64,000 bases of DNA, taken from positions 744,001-808,000 of the forward strand of contig NZ_JAXMIH010000008.1 of NCBI RefSeq assembly GCF_034366625.1, read 5' to 3'. Source of the stretch: Prosthecobacter sp. GTDB lineage: Bacteria; Verrucomicrobiota; Verrucomicrobiia; Verrucomicrobiales; Verrucomicrobiaceae. Position 1 is the stretch's first letter; the number at the start of each line of letters is the position of its first letter. Below the pieces are notes generated by a model. That model made no database searches. It was given only the letters and a program-made list of their open reading frames with translations, and had not been told where the DNA came from. The position numbers and the translations under genes are program-made. Positions 35,246 to 43,361 of this stretch are shown here, piece after piece.

Positions 35246-36781
35246 TCATGGCCTGAACATGAACTCCGCCGTGTTGATCAAAGCCCAGGCGATGTCTTGC
35301 GAGGCGGTTTCGGGCGACGCGTAGTGATGGTTCTGGGCGATCGCCTTTTCGATGCCGCTGGGATAACGGCCGAGGATGGAAAGGAACAAATCTTCGATGC
35401 TGATGCCCGCCGGACCGGCAGCGACGGCATTTTCGACATCAGCGCTGTTCAGCATGAATCGCACGAGCTCGTGTGAGATGGGTGCCGAGCTTTCGTCCAT
35501 CCATTCGCGTGTGCTGCGGCCCAGCATGCGCAGCGGGTGCTCCGCAGGCGGCACCTGCGGGAGTTGGTGGCTTTTTTCTACTGAGAGCGTGTCCCAGACC
35601 ACTTCGGCGGGCAGACGACGGATTTTGGGAGCGGGCACAAGACGTGTGCCGAACATCCATTGCCGACGATGATCAAAACCAGCGCGGTTGTAGGCGTTGG
35701 TGCGGGCGAGAATGCGCTGAAACTCACCGATGCGGTGGCCGCAAAGACGGAACTCATCACCCAGGGCAACATAAGCATCCAGCAACGTGCCACGAGAAAA
35801 ATCATCGCCGATCCATGTGGCGCGGTCACTTGCCGGAGTGGTAAAGCAGTTGCGGCTGTAGATGACTCTCGTGTCGGCGCGGACATCATGCCATGCAGGC
35901 GCGGGATCGACTCCTCCAACCGTGCGATCCACATCAAGACCCGGCATGCCAAAGAGACTGCTCCAGACACGCAAGGCGGCGATGGTGGCAAAGCGATGGC
36001 TGCTCTCGGTGGTGATCCATTGGGCCACCTGCATGCGCGGATCCTTGCGGTCTTTCATCTCAGGAGGTGCTTCGCGGGTCAGGCGTATCAACTTGGGGTT
36101 CACGATCTCTCCTGGCTTTCCATTGCGATACTTGTAGTCCATGGGCAGCCGGACGTTGTCAAACTCGTCACTGGCAGTGAAGCATGCCGCGAACTGATAG
36201 GCTTCCAACTCGGTGTGATCGTTGAAAGGATGATCGTGGCAAAGGGCACAGTGTAGATCCTCCCCCAGCACCGCGTAGGCGACCTCGGTGGCCGTGCGTA
36301 GCGGGTTGTTCCCGTCACGCTGGCTGAGCAGGCCGCTGCCGACGATGTGAGTCACGATTTGATCGAACGGACGGTCATCTGCGGCGGCTTGTTTGAGCCA
36401 GGCGGCCAGCGCGTCGTCGTCCTTCACGCGAAACGCCTCGGCCAGCATGCGGAAGCGCGCTTCCACCGCGCTTGGTTCTTTGATCAACGCATCGGTGAGG
36501 CGTGCGCGTTTGTCAGGCGATTGATCGGCGAGGAAGGCGCGCACCTCGTCCACGCGCGGCAACCGTCCGGCGATGTCGATGCACGCACGACGCAGGAACA
36601 CGGCATCATCCGCCGCGGAAAGCACCGGCGTGGGCGGCAGTGGGTTGTTGCGGCTTCGCTGCTGTGCCAGCGCCTGCTGAAAATCACGCGTCAGGGCGGC
36701 ATCGACACGCGCCACGGCCTGCTGCGTGGTGTCGGCGAGGGCTGAGGTGGTGAAGGCAAGACCGCAAAGCAGGTGTTTCAT
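35246..36781 (-). CDS. DUF1549/DUF1553 exported protein, short form
   Basis: 511 residues from the ATG at 36781, which begins a signal peptide (MKHLLCGLAFTTSALA). Open frame continues to 36997, but overlaps purD and the nested hairpins upstream and is not credible. DUF1549 covers ~50-260 (RRACIDIAGRLPRVDEV, HCALCHDHPFNDHTELEAY, where CALCH is a CxxCH) and DUF1553 ~270-505 (LRVWSSLFGMPG, RFMLNSADVENAVAAG). It lacks the N-terminal CX4CH and Big-like regions of the paralogue at 16404, and no DUF1501 gene is next to it. The role is presumably the same extracytoplasmic activity on a different substrate; unknown. Confidence 0.83.
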   Translation of the reverse strand: MKHLLCGLAFTTSALADTTQQAVARVDAALTRDFQQALAQQRSRNNPLPPTPVLSAADDAVFLRRACIDIAGRLPRVDEVRAFLADQSPDKRARLTDALIKEPSAVEARFRMLAEAFRVKDDDALAAWLKQAAADDRPFDQIVTHIVGSGLLSQRDGNNPLRTATEVAYAVLGEDLHCALCHDHPFNDHTELEAYQFAACFTASDEFDNVRLPMDYKYRNGKPGEIVNPKLIRLTREAPPEMKDRKDPRMQVAQWITTESSHRFATIAALRVWSSLFGMPGLDVDRTVGGVDPAPAWHDVRADTRVIYSRNCFTTPASDRATWIGDDFSRGTLLDAYVALGDEFRLCGHRIGEFQRILARTNAYNRAGFDHRRQWMFGTRLVPAPKIRRLPAEVVWDTLSVEKSHQLPQVPPAEHPLRMLGRSTREWMDESSAPISHELVRFMLNSADVENAVAAGPAGISIEDLFLSILGRYPSGIEKAIAQNHHYASPETASQDIAWALINTAEFMFRP

Positions 36782-36817
36782 GCTCGCTGCAACGTGCGGT
36801 TTTCCCGGTTCATTAGA

Positions 36818-36871
36818 GTTGCCTTGTTGCTGCGCAACAAGGGATGTCCTGTTCCGCAGGAACAAGGCAAC
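36818..36871. repeat. Nested, mutually exclusive hairpins upstream of purD
   Basis: Outer stem: GTTGCCTTGTT (36818-36828) with AACAAGGCAAC (36861-36871), perfect over 11 bases. Inner stems: CCTTGTTGC (36822-36830) with GCAACAAGG (36834-36842), and TGTTCC (36850-36855) with GGAACA (36859-36864), each with a 3-base loop. The outer and inner stems share bases, so they exclude each other. The element ends about 48 bases before the purD ATG in the divergent gap. It could be a switch-like leader, or a palindromic repeat unit. Confidence 0.6.
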
Positions 36872-36919
36872 CTTCAGGAGGCTTGCGCAGTCCGAACGAC
36901 TCGCTAAGGAACGCGTCCC

Positions 36920-38170
36920 ATGAAAATCCTCGTTACTGGCAAAGGCGGACGCGAACATGCACTCATCACGGCTCTCAGTGAGTCGCCGCAGAAGCATGAG
37001 CTGTTCGCGTATCCAGGCAGCGATGCCATTGAGGAGCTGGCGACGCGGGTGGACGTGGCGGGATTGCCGGAATTGATCGCGTGGATGACGCAGAATGGCA
37101 TCGACCTCTGTGTGGCGGGCGAGGAGGCGTGGCTGGTAAAGGATCGTGGCTTGTCGAATCTATGCGCTGAGGCGGGGATTCCGTGCTGGGGTCCGAAGAA
37201 GGAGATCGCTCAGCTTGAAGCGTCGAAAACGTTCGCGAAGAAGTTTTTGCAGCGTCACGGCATCCCGACGGCGGATTTCATGATCTGCACGAACGCGACG
37301 GAGGCCAAGGCAGCGCTGAGGGAGCTGCCCATCGTGTTGAAGTTCGACGGACTGGCTGCTGGCAAGGGCGTGGCGGTTTGCACGGACAAGGCGGAGGCGG
37401 AAGCATTCGTCGATGATGTGATGGAGAAGCGCTGCTTCGGCGCGGGCGATCTGCTCGTCGAAAAATGCCTCACGGGACCGGAGATTTCGGTTTTCGCATC
37501 GGTGTGCGATGAGTCGTATCAGATCCTCATGCCGGCGCGTGACTACAAGCGCATCCGCGACAACGACCAAGGACCGAACACAGGTGGCATGGGCGCGGTG
37601 GCGTCGCTGGAACTGGCGGAACCGGCGCTGATGCAGCGCATCGAACGCGAGATCGTGCAGCCGACGGTGCAGGGCATCTTGAAGGACGGCTTGAAGTATC
37701 GCGGCTTCCTGTATTTCGGACTCATGCTAACACCCACGGGGCCGCAGGTGATCGAGTACAACTGCCGCTTTGGCGATCCCGAGGCTGAGGCCGTGTTGCC
37801 GATGCTGCGGGGTGATTTTGCGACCTATGCGTTTGAAGCGGCGAAGGGGAATCTAAAACCGGAGTTGATTCAATTCGCGCCCGGCTGGAGCATCTGCGTG
37901 ATCACCGCGAGCGCGGGTTATCCGGCTTCATCGCACAGTGGTGATGTGATTTCAGGTTTGGACGCGGTGAGCGGCGCACGTGTTTATCACTGCGGCACGA
38001 AGCGGAATGCAGGCGGTCAGTTCGAGACGAACGGCGGTCGTGTGCTCGCCGTAGTGGCTCAAGGCGCGACGCGAGTCGAAGCGCGGGAAAAAGCATATGC
38101 CGAGAGCGCGAAGATCACGTTCGATGGTATGCAACGGCGCTCGGACATCGGGAAGATGCATTTTGAGTGA
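36920..38170 (+). CDS. purD: Phosphoribosylamine-glycine ligase
   Basis: 416 residues, the usual length of GAR synthetase. It joins phosphoribosylamine to glycine with ATP in step two of purine synthesis. The start MKILVTGKGGREHAL carries the N-domain GxGGREH motif; the ATP-grasp core has VLKFDGLAAGKGVAV, NTGGMGAVAS and EYNCRFGDPEAE (metal-binding Glu and Asn). The C-terminal domain has the AxGYP and GGRVLAVVAQG segments. AAGGA (36906-36910) lies 9 bases before the ATG, a good ribosome site that fixes the start. No other pur gene is adjacent. Confidence 0.96.
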   Translation: MKILVTGKGGREHALITALSESPQKHELFAYPGSDAIEELATRVDVAGLPELIAWMTQNGIDLCVAGEEAWLVKDRGLSNLCAEAGIPCWGPKKEIAQLEASKTFAKKFLQRHGIPTADFMICTNATEAKAALRELPIVLKFDGLAAGKGVAVCTDKAEAEAFVDDVMEKRCFGAGDLLVEKCLTGPEISVFASVCDESYQILMPARDYKRIRDNDQGPNTGGMGAVASLELAEPALMQRIEREIVQPTVQGILKDGLKYRGFLYFGLMLTPTGPQVIEYNCRFGDPEAEAVLPMLRGDFATYAFEAAKGNLKPELIQFAPGWSICVITASAGYPASSHSGDVISGLDAVSGARVYHCGTKRNAGGQFETNGGRVLAVVAQGATRVEAREKAYAESAKITFDGMQRRSDIGKMHFE

Positions 38171-38200
38171 TGTCAGTCAGAGGGTGATCAGGTGCTGGGT

Positions 38201-38244
38201 GAAAATGTCTTCCTAAATAAACAGGTCGCAGTTACGCTCTTTGC
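38201..38244 (+). promoter_or_regulatory. Conserved upstream block, copy 1
   Basis: The 44 bases before the 38245 ATG share words in the same order and nearly the same spacing with the leader at 43318-43361: AAAT.TCTTC.TAAAT, then GTCGC, TACGCTC and TT, ending just before the ATG. The two genes are unrelated in sequence, which points to a shared promoter or leader signal. The function of each word is not known. Confidence 0.45.
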
Positions 38245-40641
38245 ATGTGGCCGTTCACTCCTTCGAAGATCCAGCAGACCATCGATCAAGTACTGGCCCC
38301 CGGGGCTCTGCCGAGCGCAAGGGAGAAGTCGCTGGTCGCGCTCATGGCGCTGCCGCAGAAACCCGAGTCGCTGAAGTGCTACAGCCAGATCGCCCTGGAT
38401 GCCAAACAGGTGTGGAAGGTGCGCTACAAGGCCATGGAGGGCATGAAGCTCAGTCAGAATGTGGCGGGTGCTCGGGCACTGCTGGCATGCGTGGGAACGG
38501 ACATGCGGTCGGTGGCATTGGGTTTTCTCTCGGCGAGTGCATTGCAGCCGTTCCTCCAGCAGATCGCGTCGGAGACCATGCCGGTATTTAGCGAGGCTCT
38601 GCGCCAGATCGCTGCGGAAGTGGAGAAAAGATTCAACAACAGGCTGCTAGAAGAGCTGCAGCATGTTCGCAGCATGCTGCGGGTGATCGACACGCCGGAT
38701 GCCAACGATCTGTTGGCCGAAGTATCCCAAACGACGTCCAAACTTCAAAATGGCCTCGTGCCAGAGTGGCTGGAGTGCGCGCTGAAGAGCGGCTACCATC
38801 AGGAAGTGAAAGATGCGCTCGCCGCTCTGGAGCGTTTGGGCACTGCGGAGTCCAAGGCGGCGCTGGAGAAGTTTCGTGGCGTGGAGTCGCGCCTGGTGAA
38901 GAAATATGTGGTCGCGGGTGTCGGCGCGACAATCGATGACGGATACCGTGAGGTTTATACGAGCGAATTTGGACAGCCGAAGTGCAAGGAAGAGATTGCT
39001 CGACACGCCCAACTCGAAAAAGAATGGCAGGAGCGGCATCCACAGGACAAGGCCAAGACAGAATCGTTGCCGCAGGCCGATGATGCGGATGTCAAGGCGG
39101 CTTCCGATGGGGGAATCAACCTCGACCTGGTGGCGCTGGTGCATGATCAACTTGGGTTGCTCAAAGCGCTGCACCGCAAGAACTCGCTCGCTCCGCTTGC
39201 CGCCACGATGGATCTGAATGGTGAAATTCACGGTTTCGCGCTCACCTCCGACGACTTCGGAGGCGTCATGCCAACGGTGGAGGAGGCGGTCGCGCTCTTT
39301 CAGCAGCGATTCCGTGCTGCTGCCAGAAAAGACGAGATTCGTGCCTGCGCCGTGTTTTATCACGGTTGCCGTGGTGCGGGGCAAGACACGCTCAACTTCG
39401 CTCCCGCGCTGTCGGAGGACGATGCGGGCTGTTTTGTCGCATTGGTGGATCATAGCAATGGCCAGGCCTATGCCGGCATCGTGCCCTACCTGCGGAACTG
39501 GAACGAGGAATGGGAGTATGGTCCCACTTTCTACCATGCCAGGGAGCGCGAGATTTTTTCCTGTGGTGATGCTGGCTGGCTGGAACAGCAAGTCATTCGC
39601 GCCGAAGTGCAGCGCTGGTGCAGACGTGGAAAGCAACTGCTGCGCGACGAGGAGGCATCGACTGCCGAGGCGGAGACCTGTTTCAATTATGCGCTGGAGA
39701 TGGATCCGCTCTGCGGCGAGGCGCTGATTTTCAAAGCGGCGTTTCTGCGTGAGGCCGGCCGCCATGAAGAAGCCATCGCGCACTGTGATCGTGCTATGGC
39801 GCTCGGTGCGGATCGTCTGGCGGGTCTTGATCCAAGTGTGGCCGCTTCGCTTTGGCGCAACAAGGCGCTCTCGTTTCACGCTTTGGAGCGCTTTGAGGAG
39901 GAGCAGGCTGTGTATGATCATGTCCTCGCGACGGATGCTTCGGCGGCGAATTCACCAGAGATCTGGGGCTTGAAAGGAGCCGCCTGGTTATCCTGCGGGC
40001 AGATCAATGGAGCGCTGGCCTGTTTTCAGGAGGCCGAACGTTTGGGGCATCAGCAGGCGGCTCATGGCGTGAATGTTTGCTGGCAGTTCCTCGCTGAATC
40101 AAGCAATGACGCCGAGGCGCAATATCAACTGGGCCGCCGCCACTACGGCGGCGAGGGCATGCCGGAGGATCACGCTGAAGCGGCCCGCTGGTTTCGCAAA
40201 GCTGCTGAACAAGGACATGCTGACGCGCAGCGCCTGCTCGGTCTTTGCTACGCGGAAGGCGATGGCGTGCCCATGGATGCCGAGGAAGCCGCCAAATGGA
40301 TTCGCAAGGCGGACGAGCAGGATCGCGCATCATCAAAGAGCATGGCATTGAAATCAGAACCTCACCCGGTTGAAGGCGGCCTCTATTGCACACAGGACGA
40401 TGACGGCCATTTTTCGATCCTGAAGGTGCTGAAGCAGGGCGGCGGAGCGGTGCATGTGCGGCTCTATGGCAATCGTCTGACCTCGCCGCCTGCCCAGGTG
40501 GATGAAAGCACGCTGTTTCTGGGGGTGGGGCACGCGCCTATCTCGGAAGCCGGCTTTCAAGGCTGGAAGGCCACGTTCATCCAGCAGTCCACGGTCGAGG
40601 AAGACGAACTCGAAGGCTACCGACTGTGGATGGGGGAGTGA
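38245..40641 (+). CDS. HEAT-like / TPR / Sel1-repeat protein
   Basis: 798 residues, cytoplasmic by appearance. Residues ~1-260 are helical repeats with HEAT-like character (ALMALPQKPESLKCYSQIAL). The middle (~310-440) is a mixed alpha/beta region I do not recognise (EIHGFALTSDDFGGVMPTV). TPR units follow (~455-600; AETCFNYALEMDPLCGEAL), then two Sel1 repeats (~625-700; AQYQLGRRHYGGEGMPEDH and AQRLLGLCYAEGDGVPMDA), and a ~90-residue beta-rich end. Sel1/TPR proteins are binding scaffolds; no enzyme motif is seen. It shares an upstream block with the 942-residue membrane protein at 43362, suggesting common control. Confidence 0.7.
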   Translation: MWPFTPSKIQQTIDQVLAPGALPSAREKSLVALMALPQKPESLKCYSQIALDAKQVWKVRYKAMEGMKLSQNVAGARALLACVGTDMRSVALGFLSASALQPFLQQIASETMPVFSEALRQIAAEVEKRFNNRLLEELQHVRSMLRVIDTPDANDLLAEVSQTTSKLQNGLVPEWLECALKSGYHQEVKDALAALERLGTAESKAALEKFRGVESRLVKKYVVAGVGATIDDGYREVYTSEFGQPKCKEEIARHAQLEKEWQERHPQDKAKTESLPQADDADVKAASDGGINLDLVALVHDQLGLLKALHRKNSLAPLAATMDLNGEIHGFALTSDDFGGVMPTVEEAVALFQQRFRAAARKDEIRACAVFYHGCRGAGQDTLNFAPALSEDDAGCFVALVDHSNGQAYAGIVPYLRNWNEEWEYGPTFYHAREREIFSCGDAGWLEQQVIRAEVQRWCRRGKQLLRDEEASTAEAETCFNYALEMDPLCGEALIFKAAFLREAGRHEEAIAHCDRAMALGADRLAGLDPSVAASLWRNKALSFHALERFEEEQAVYDHVLATDASAANSPEIWGLKGAAWLSCGQINGALACFQEAERLGHQQAAHGVNVCWQFLAESSNDAEAQYQLGRRHYGGEGMPEDHAEAARWFRKAAEQGHADAQRLLGLCYAEGDGVPMDAEEAAKWIRKADEQDRASSKSMALKSEPHPVEGGLYCTQDDDGHFSILKVLKQGGGAVHVRLYGNRLTSPPAQVDESTLFLGVGHAPISEAGFQGWKATFIQQSTVEEDELEGYRLWMGE

Positions 40642-40803
40642 TGGAGAAACTGAATGGGGTGCGAGCGGGGATGCAGACGCCCAGAACGACATTGACCTTT
40701 GTTTCCTGTTCGACCATGCTTTCACGCAGTCAGCCCAGCCTGAGCATGGCGTTCAATGCTCATAATTTTTAGTTTAGGTGGTGATCAAAACGAAACATCG
40801 AAA

Positions 40804-41526
40804 ATGATGACGTCATATCGCTCCTGCTGTCTGATCTCCATGCTGCTATGTTTAATGCAAGCAGGGCAGGGGAGCGCGGCACCGTCTGCTGACGTGCAAG
40901 ACGGCAAAAATGCGGGAGTGTCCAAGAGCGCCGGTTGGTATTTCATGGGAGACAAGGCCAAGCCGCTAACCTCGCTCGATGCTCTGCCAGCGGGCGTTCT
41001 CGGGAAGTTGCAGGCTCATCTCAAATCAAGGCTTGGGCGGGAGTTTTACGCTGACCTCAAATTCAGTTCAGGAAGGCAGGCTGATGCAGAGGAAATGCGC
41101 GGTCGAGCCACTTCAAAAAACGCCTCGGACTTTAGAATGTATGACATCCAGTTCACCTGGAGCCTGCCGGATTCAGGTGTGGAATCCTATGTGGCACAGA
41201 TTGGGTTGCGCGAGGACGGCTCGGTGTTTGAAGAGATTGATCTGCCGGCCTTTACGTCGAAAAAAGGGGCGCTCCCGCTGGTGCCGCTGAAGAAAGCGAA
41301 GGAGGTCGCCAAACTGCACGGCTTTGCCAAAACTTCATTTGAGACAGCCATTGGCTATGATCGCGAGACCGATGCTTTGTTTTGGCGTTTCAGTCGGCCA
41401 GCCGGAGACGAGTTTTTCCCCTTTGATCCTGCTCCGCGCACGGGAGGACTGCATTTCTACCATCTGGAGGTTTCGGCACACGACGGCAGCATCGTTCGCC
41501 AATATCTCTCGAGGGTGGTAAATTGA
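40804..41526 (+). CDS. Exported protein of unknown function
   Basis: 240 residues from the ATG at 40804, chosen because it starts a signal peptide (SYRSCCLISMLLCLMQ, cleavage near GSA-AP); the frame is open to 40756 with an unlikely leader. The mature part is alpha/beta: GREFYADLKFSSG, then FTWSLPDSGVESYVAQIGL and LPLVPLKKAKEVAKLHG, ending in SAHDGSIVRQYLSR, the last reminiscent of PepSY-like domains. No catalytic motif. First of a run of small exported proteins up to 43262. Confidence 0.65.
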   Translation: MMTSYRSCCLISMLLCLMQAGQGSAAPSADVQDGKNAGVSKSAGWYFMGDKAKPLTSLDALPAGVLGKLQAHLKSRLGREFYADLKFSSGRQADAEEMRGRATSKNASDFRMYDIQFTWSLPDSGVESYVAQIGLREDGSVFEEIDLPAFTSKKGALPLVPLKKAKEVAKLHGFAKTSFETAIGYDRETDALFWRFSRPAGDEFFPFDPAPRTGGLHFYHLEVSAHDGSIVRQYLSRVVN

Positions 41527-41531
41527 ACAGA

Positions 41532-42059
41532 ATGTCGTCACATCTGAAAAATATGAATGCGATCAAATCATCTCTTCAATCGTCAGCGGCAACGGTAGTC
41601 GGAATCTTCGCCGCATTCAGTTCTTTTGCGGCTTTCGCCAGCGTTGAAAAAACTGATTCAAGGCACTGTCCGACCCGGAATGAAGCAGGTGAGATCATCT
41701 GCCTGGCCGAGGTGGACAATTCCGCCCGGGAGAACAAACAGGCCGTCAAGGAGGGCGCTGAGGTTTCCCTCAGCGGGAAGCTCAAGGGCGGCATGGCTGG
41801 GATTGGCGGTGAACACACCGGCTGGGTGCTCGAATATCAAACCAAGACCGGGCCGCAGCAGATCGAGGTGGATTGTTCGGGCCTGGACGCCGCCAGCATT
41901 CACGAAGGTCCTGCGCGGATCACGGGAAGGGTTTTCAAGAAGAACTATCTCGAACGCGGCCCCGTTCTGATTTTGAAAGCGACGAAAATCGAGCGGCTGC
42001 CGACCGCTGCCGCGAAGAGCGACACTCAAGCGGCCAGACATCGCGGAAAGGCGGGTTGA
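41532..42059 (+). CDS. Exported OB-like small protein
   Basis: 175 residues from ATG 41532; a TTG at 41523 and an ATG at 41553 are alternatives. The hydrophobic stretch AATVVGIFAAFSSFAAFA is a signal peptide. The mature domain (GAEVSLSGKLKGGMAGIGG, WVLEYQTKTG, ARITGRVFKKNYLERGPVLIL) reads like a small beta-barrel of the OB type, similar in rhythm to bacterial exported OB proteins. A lone pair of Cys (CPTRNEAGEIIC) just after the signal may form a disulfide. Function unknown. Confidence 0.62.
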   Translation: MSSHLKNMNAIKSSLQSSAATVVGIFAAFSSFAAFASVEKTDSRHCPTRNEAGEIICLAEVDNSARENKQAVKEGAEVSLSGKLKGGMAGIGGEHTGWVLEYQTKTGPQQIEVDCSGLDAASIHEGPARITGRVFKKNYLERGPVLILKATKIERLPTAAAKSDTQAARHRGKAG

Positions 42060-42083
42060 TAACAACCCTCATCACCGATCACC

Positions 42084-42479
42084 ATGACCACTCTCACACG
42101 AGTTTTTATTTTTGGCCTCGCCATCCTCCTCAGCCTCCCGGTGCTCGCGCAGAGCGGCCTGGGTCTCAAAGGCACTCTTGAAGGCATTCCCACCGCCCCG
42201 GAACCCAAGGATCAAAACGGCAATCCCATCAAAATTCCGCAACGCACCCCTGCCGAGATCGAGGCCGATCGCATCGCGCAAAAAGAACGCGTTGAGCAGA
42301 TCCAGGCGGAGGAGAAACGCCTTGCTGAGGAGCGTCAGCGCCAGGCCGAGTTGCAACGTGCCAACGAGCGCCTCGCCGAGGAGCAGCAGTCCCGCCAACG
42401 GAGCAACACGATGATCTATGTGTTGCTCGCGGCCGTGGCCGTCCCGTTTGTTTCGCGCTTCTTCAAGCGCCGCAGTTAG
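42084..42479 (+). CDS. Small exported coiled-coil protein with C-terminal anchor
   Basis: 131 residues: a signal peptide (cleavage after VLA-QS, residue 22), a Pro-rich segment, a charged coiled coil (~55-108; repeated AEEKRLAEERQRQAE pattern) and a C-terminal membrane helix (MIYVLLAAVAVPFVSRFF) ending in basic KRRS, so the coiled coil would sit outside with the tail inside. No enzyme features. It is 33 bases upstream of the PrcB-like gene. Confidence 0.65.
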   Translation: MTTLTRVFIFGLAILLSLPVLAQSGLGLKGTLEGIPTAPEPKDQNGNPIKIPQRTPAEIEADRIAQKERVEQIQAEEKRLAEERQRQAELQRANERLAEEQQSRQRSNTMIYVLLAAVAVPFVSRFFKRRS

Positions 42480-42512
42480 CACATCGAAAACCATTCCGCA
42501 CCTCTCGTTCCC

Positions 42513-43262
42513 ATGATTCACTCACCTTTGCTCCCTGCGCTGGCAGGTCTCGCGCTGCTCTTTGCCAGCACTCCGGCGGCGCATGCCGAGCTGCCTCCCG
42601 CCGTGTATGCAGACTTGAAGACAAAAAGCCCCGAAGCGCTTACGATCCAGGCTCTGGAGGTCAAGATCGAGGGAGCCGCGATCACCATCAGCGCGAAGGT
42701 CGCAGCGGTTGAGCGTTCCAGTTCCGGTCTAAAGCCCGGGGACACGCTCCAGATCCTCTATCATTCCGTAAAGCAAACGCAGCCCGGACCCAGCGAGGCG
42801 ATCATCCTGGAAAAAGGCAAAAGTTACCGCGCTTATCTGGGCAAGAACGAAAACGACGGCAGTTATGGTCTGGGGGCACGAGGGCACAGCTTTGAGCCGG
42901 CGTCTGCCAGTGAGATTCCTCAGTGGCGCGGGCAATACGAAGGCGATGCGCAGTTCTCGACACAGCTGATCAAGTCGCAGGACAGGTGGTCCAGCTTTTG
43001 GGAACGAATGCGACGTCCTGCGCCGCAAGCCCTGGATGAAGCGCACGAGATGGCGATTTTCATCGCCGTCGGCGAACGACTTACGGGCGGCTTCAAACCG
43101 CAGGTCGTCAGCGCAGCCGAACGCGACGGAAAGCTGGTGATCGTTTATACCGACGGCCCGCCTTCCCCTGAAACCTTCGTGACGCAGGTGATCACCCATC
43201 CCTGGGTCATCGCCATCGTGCCGAAATCAGCCCTGCAGGTGGAGACCAAGAAGCAGGAGTGA
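42513..43262 (+). CDS. Exported protein with PrcB-like C-terminal domain
   Basis: 249 residues, signal peptide (cleavage after AHA-EL, residue 25). The N-terminal half contains an NTR/OB-like beta region (KVAAVERSSSGLKPGDTLQILY), and the last ~95 residues (RWSSFWERM, then IFIAVGERLTGGFKPQVVSA and VITHPWVIAIVPK) match the pattern of the PrcB C-terminal domain, known from a treponemal protease complex. It may bind or inhibit a protease; I see no protease motif in it. Rightward, 99 bases before the next gene. Confidence 0.65.
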   Translation: MIHSPLLPALAGLALLFASTPAAHAELPPAVYADLKTKSPEALTIQALEVKIEGAAITISAKVAAVERSSSGLKPGDTLQILYHSVKQTQPGPSEAIILEKGKSYRAYLGKNENDGSYGLGARGHSFEPASASEIPQWRGQYEGDAQFSTQLIKSQDRWSSFWERMRRPAPQALDEAHEMAIFIAVGERLTGGFKPQVVSAAERDGKLVIVYTDGPPSPETFVTQVITHPWVIAIVPKSALQVETKKQE

Positions 43263-43317
43263 CGACTGCCCCTGCCAAGTGTCCGGCTTCTTCGTGCTGA
43301 AAGAGGAGCAGAAGGTG

Positions 43318-43361
43318 GAAATATCTTCGTAAATTTTCAAACTGTCGCTACGCTCCTTTCC
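43318..43361 (+). promoter_or_regulatory. Conserved upstream block, copy 2
   Basis: Counterpart of the block at 38201-38244, immediately before the ATG of the 942-residue protein and therefore at the head of the MoxR operon. It carries the same ordered words AAAT.TCTTC.TAAAT, GTCGC, TACGCTC. Confidence 0.45.

Noticed and set aside
38647-39921. Leftward open frame of 424 codons
   Set aside because: Antisense of the TPR/Sel1 gene, no recognisable domain.
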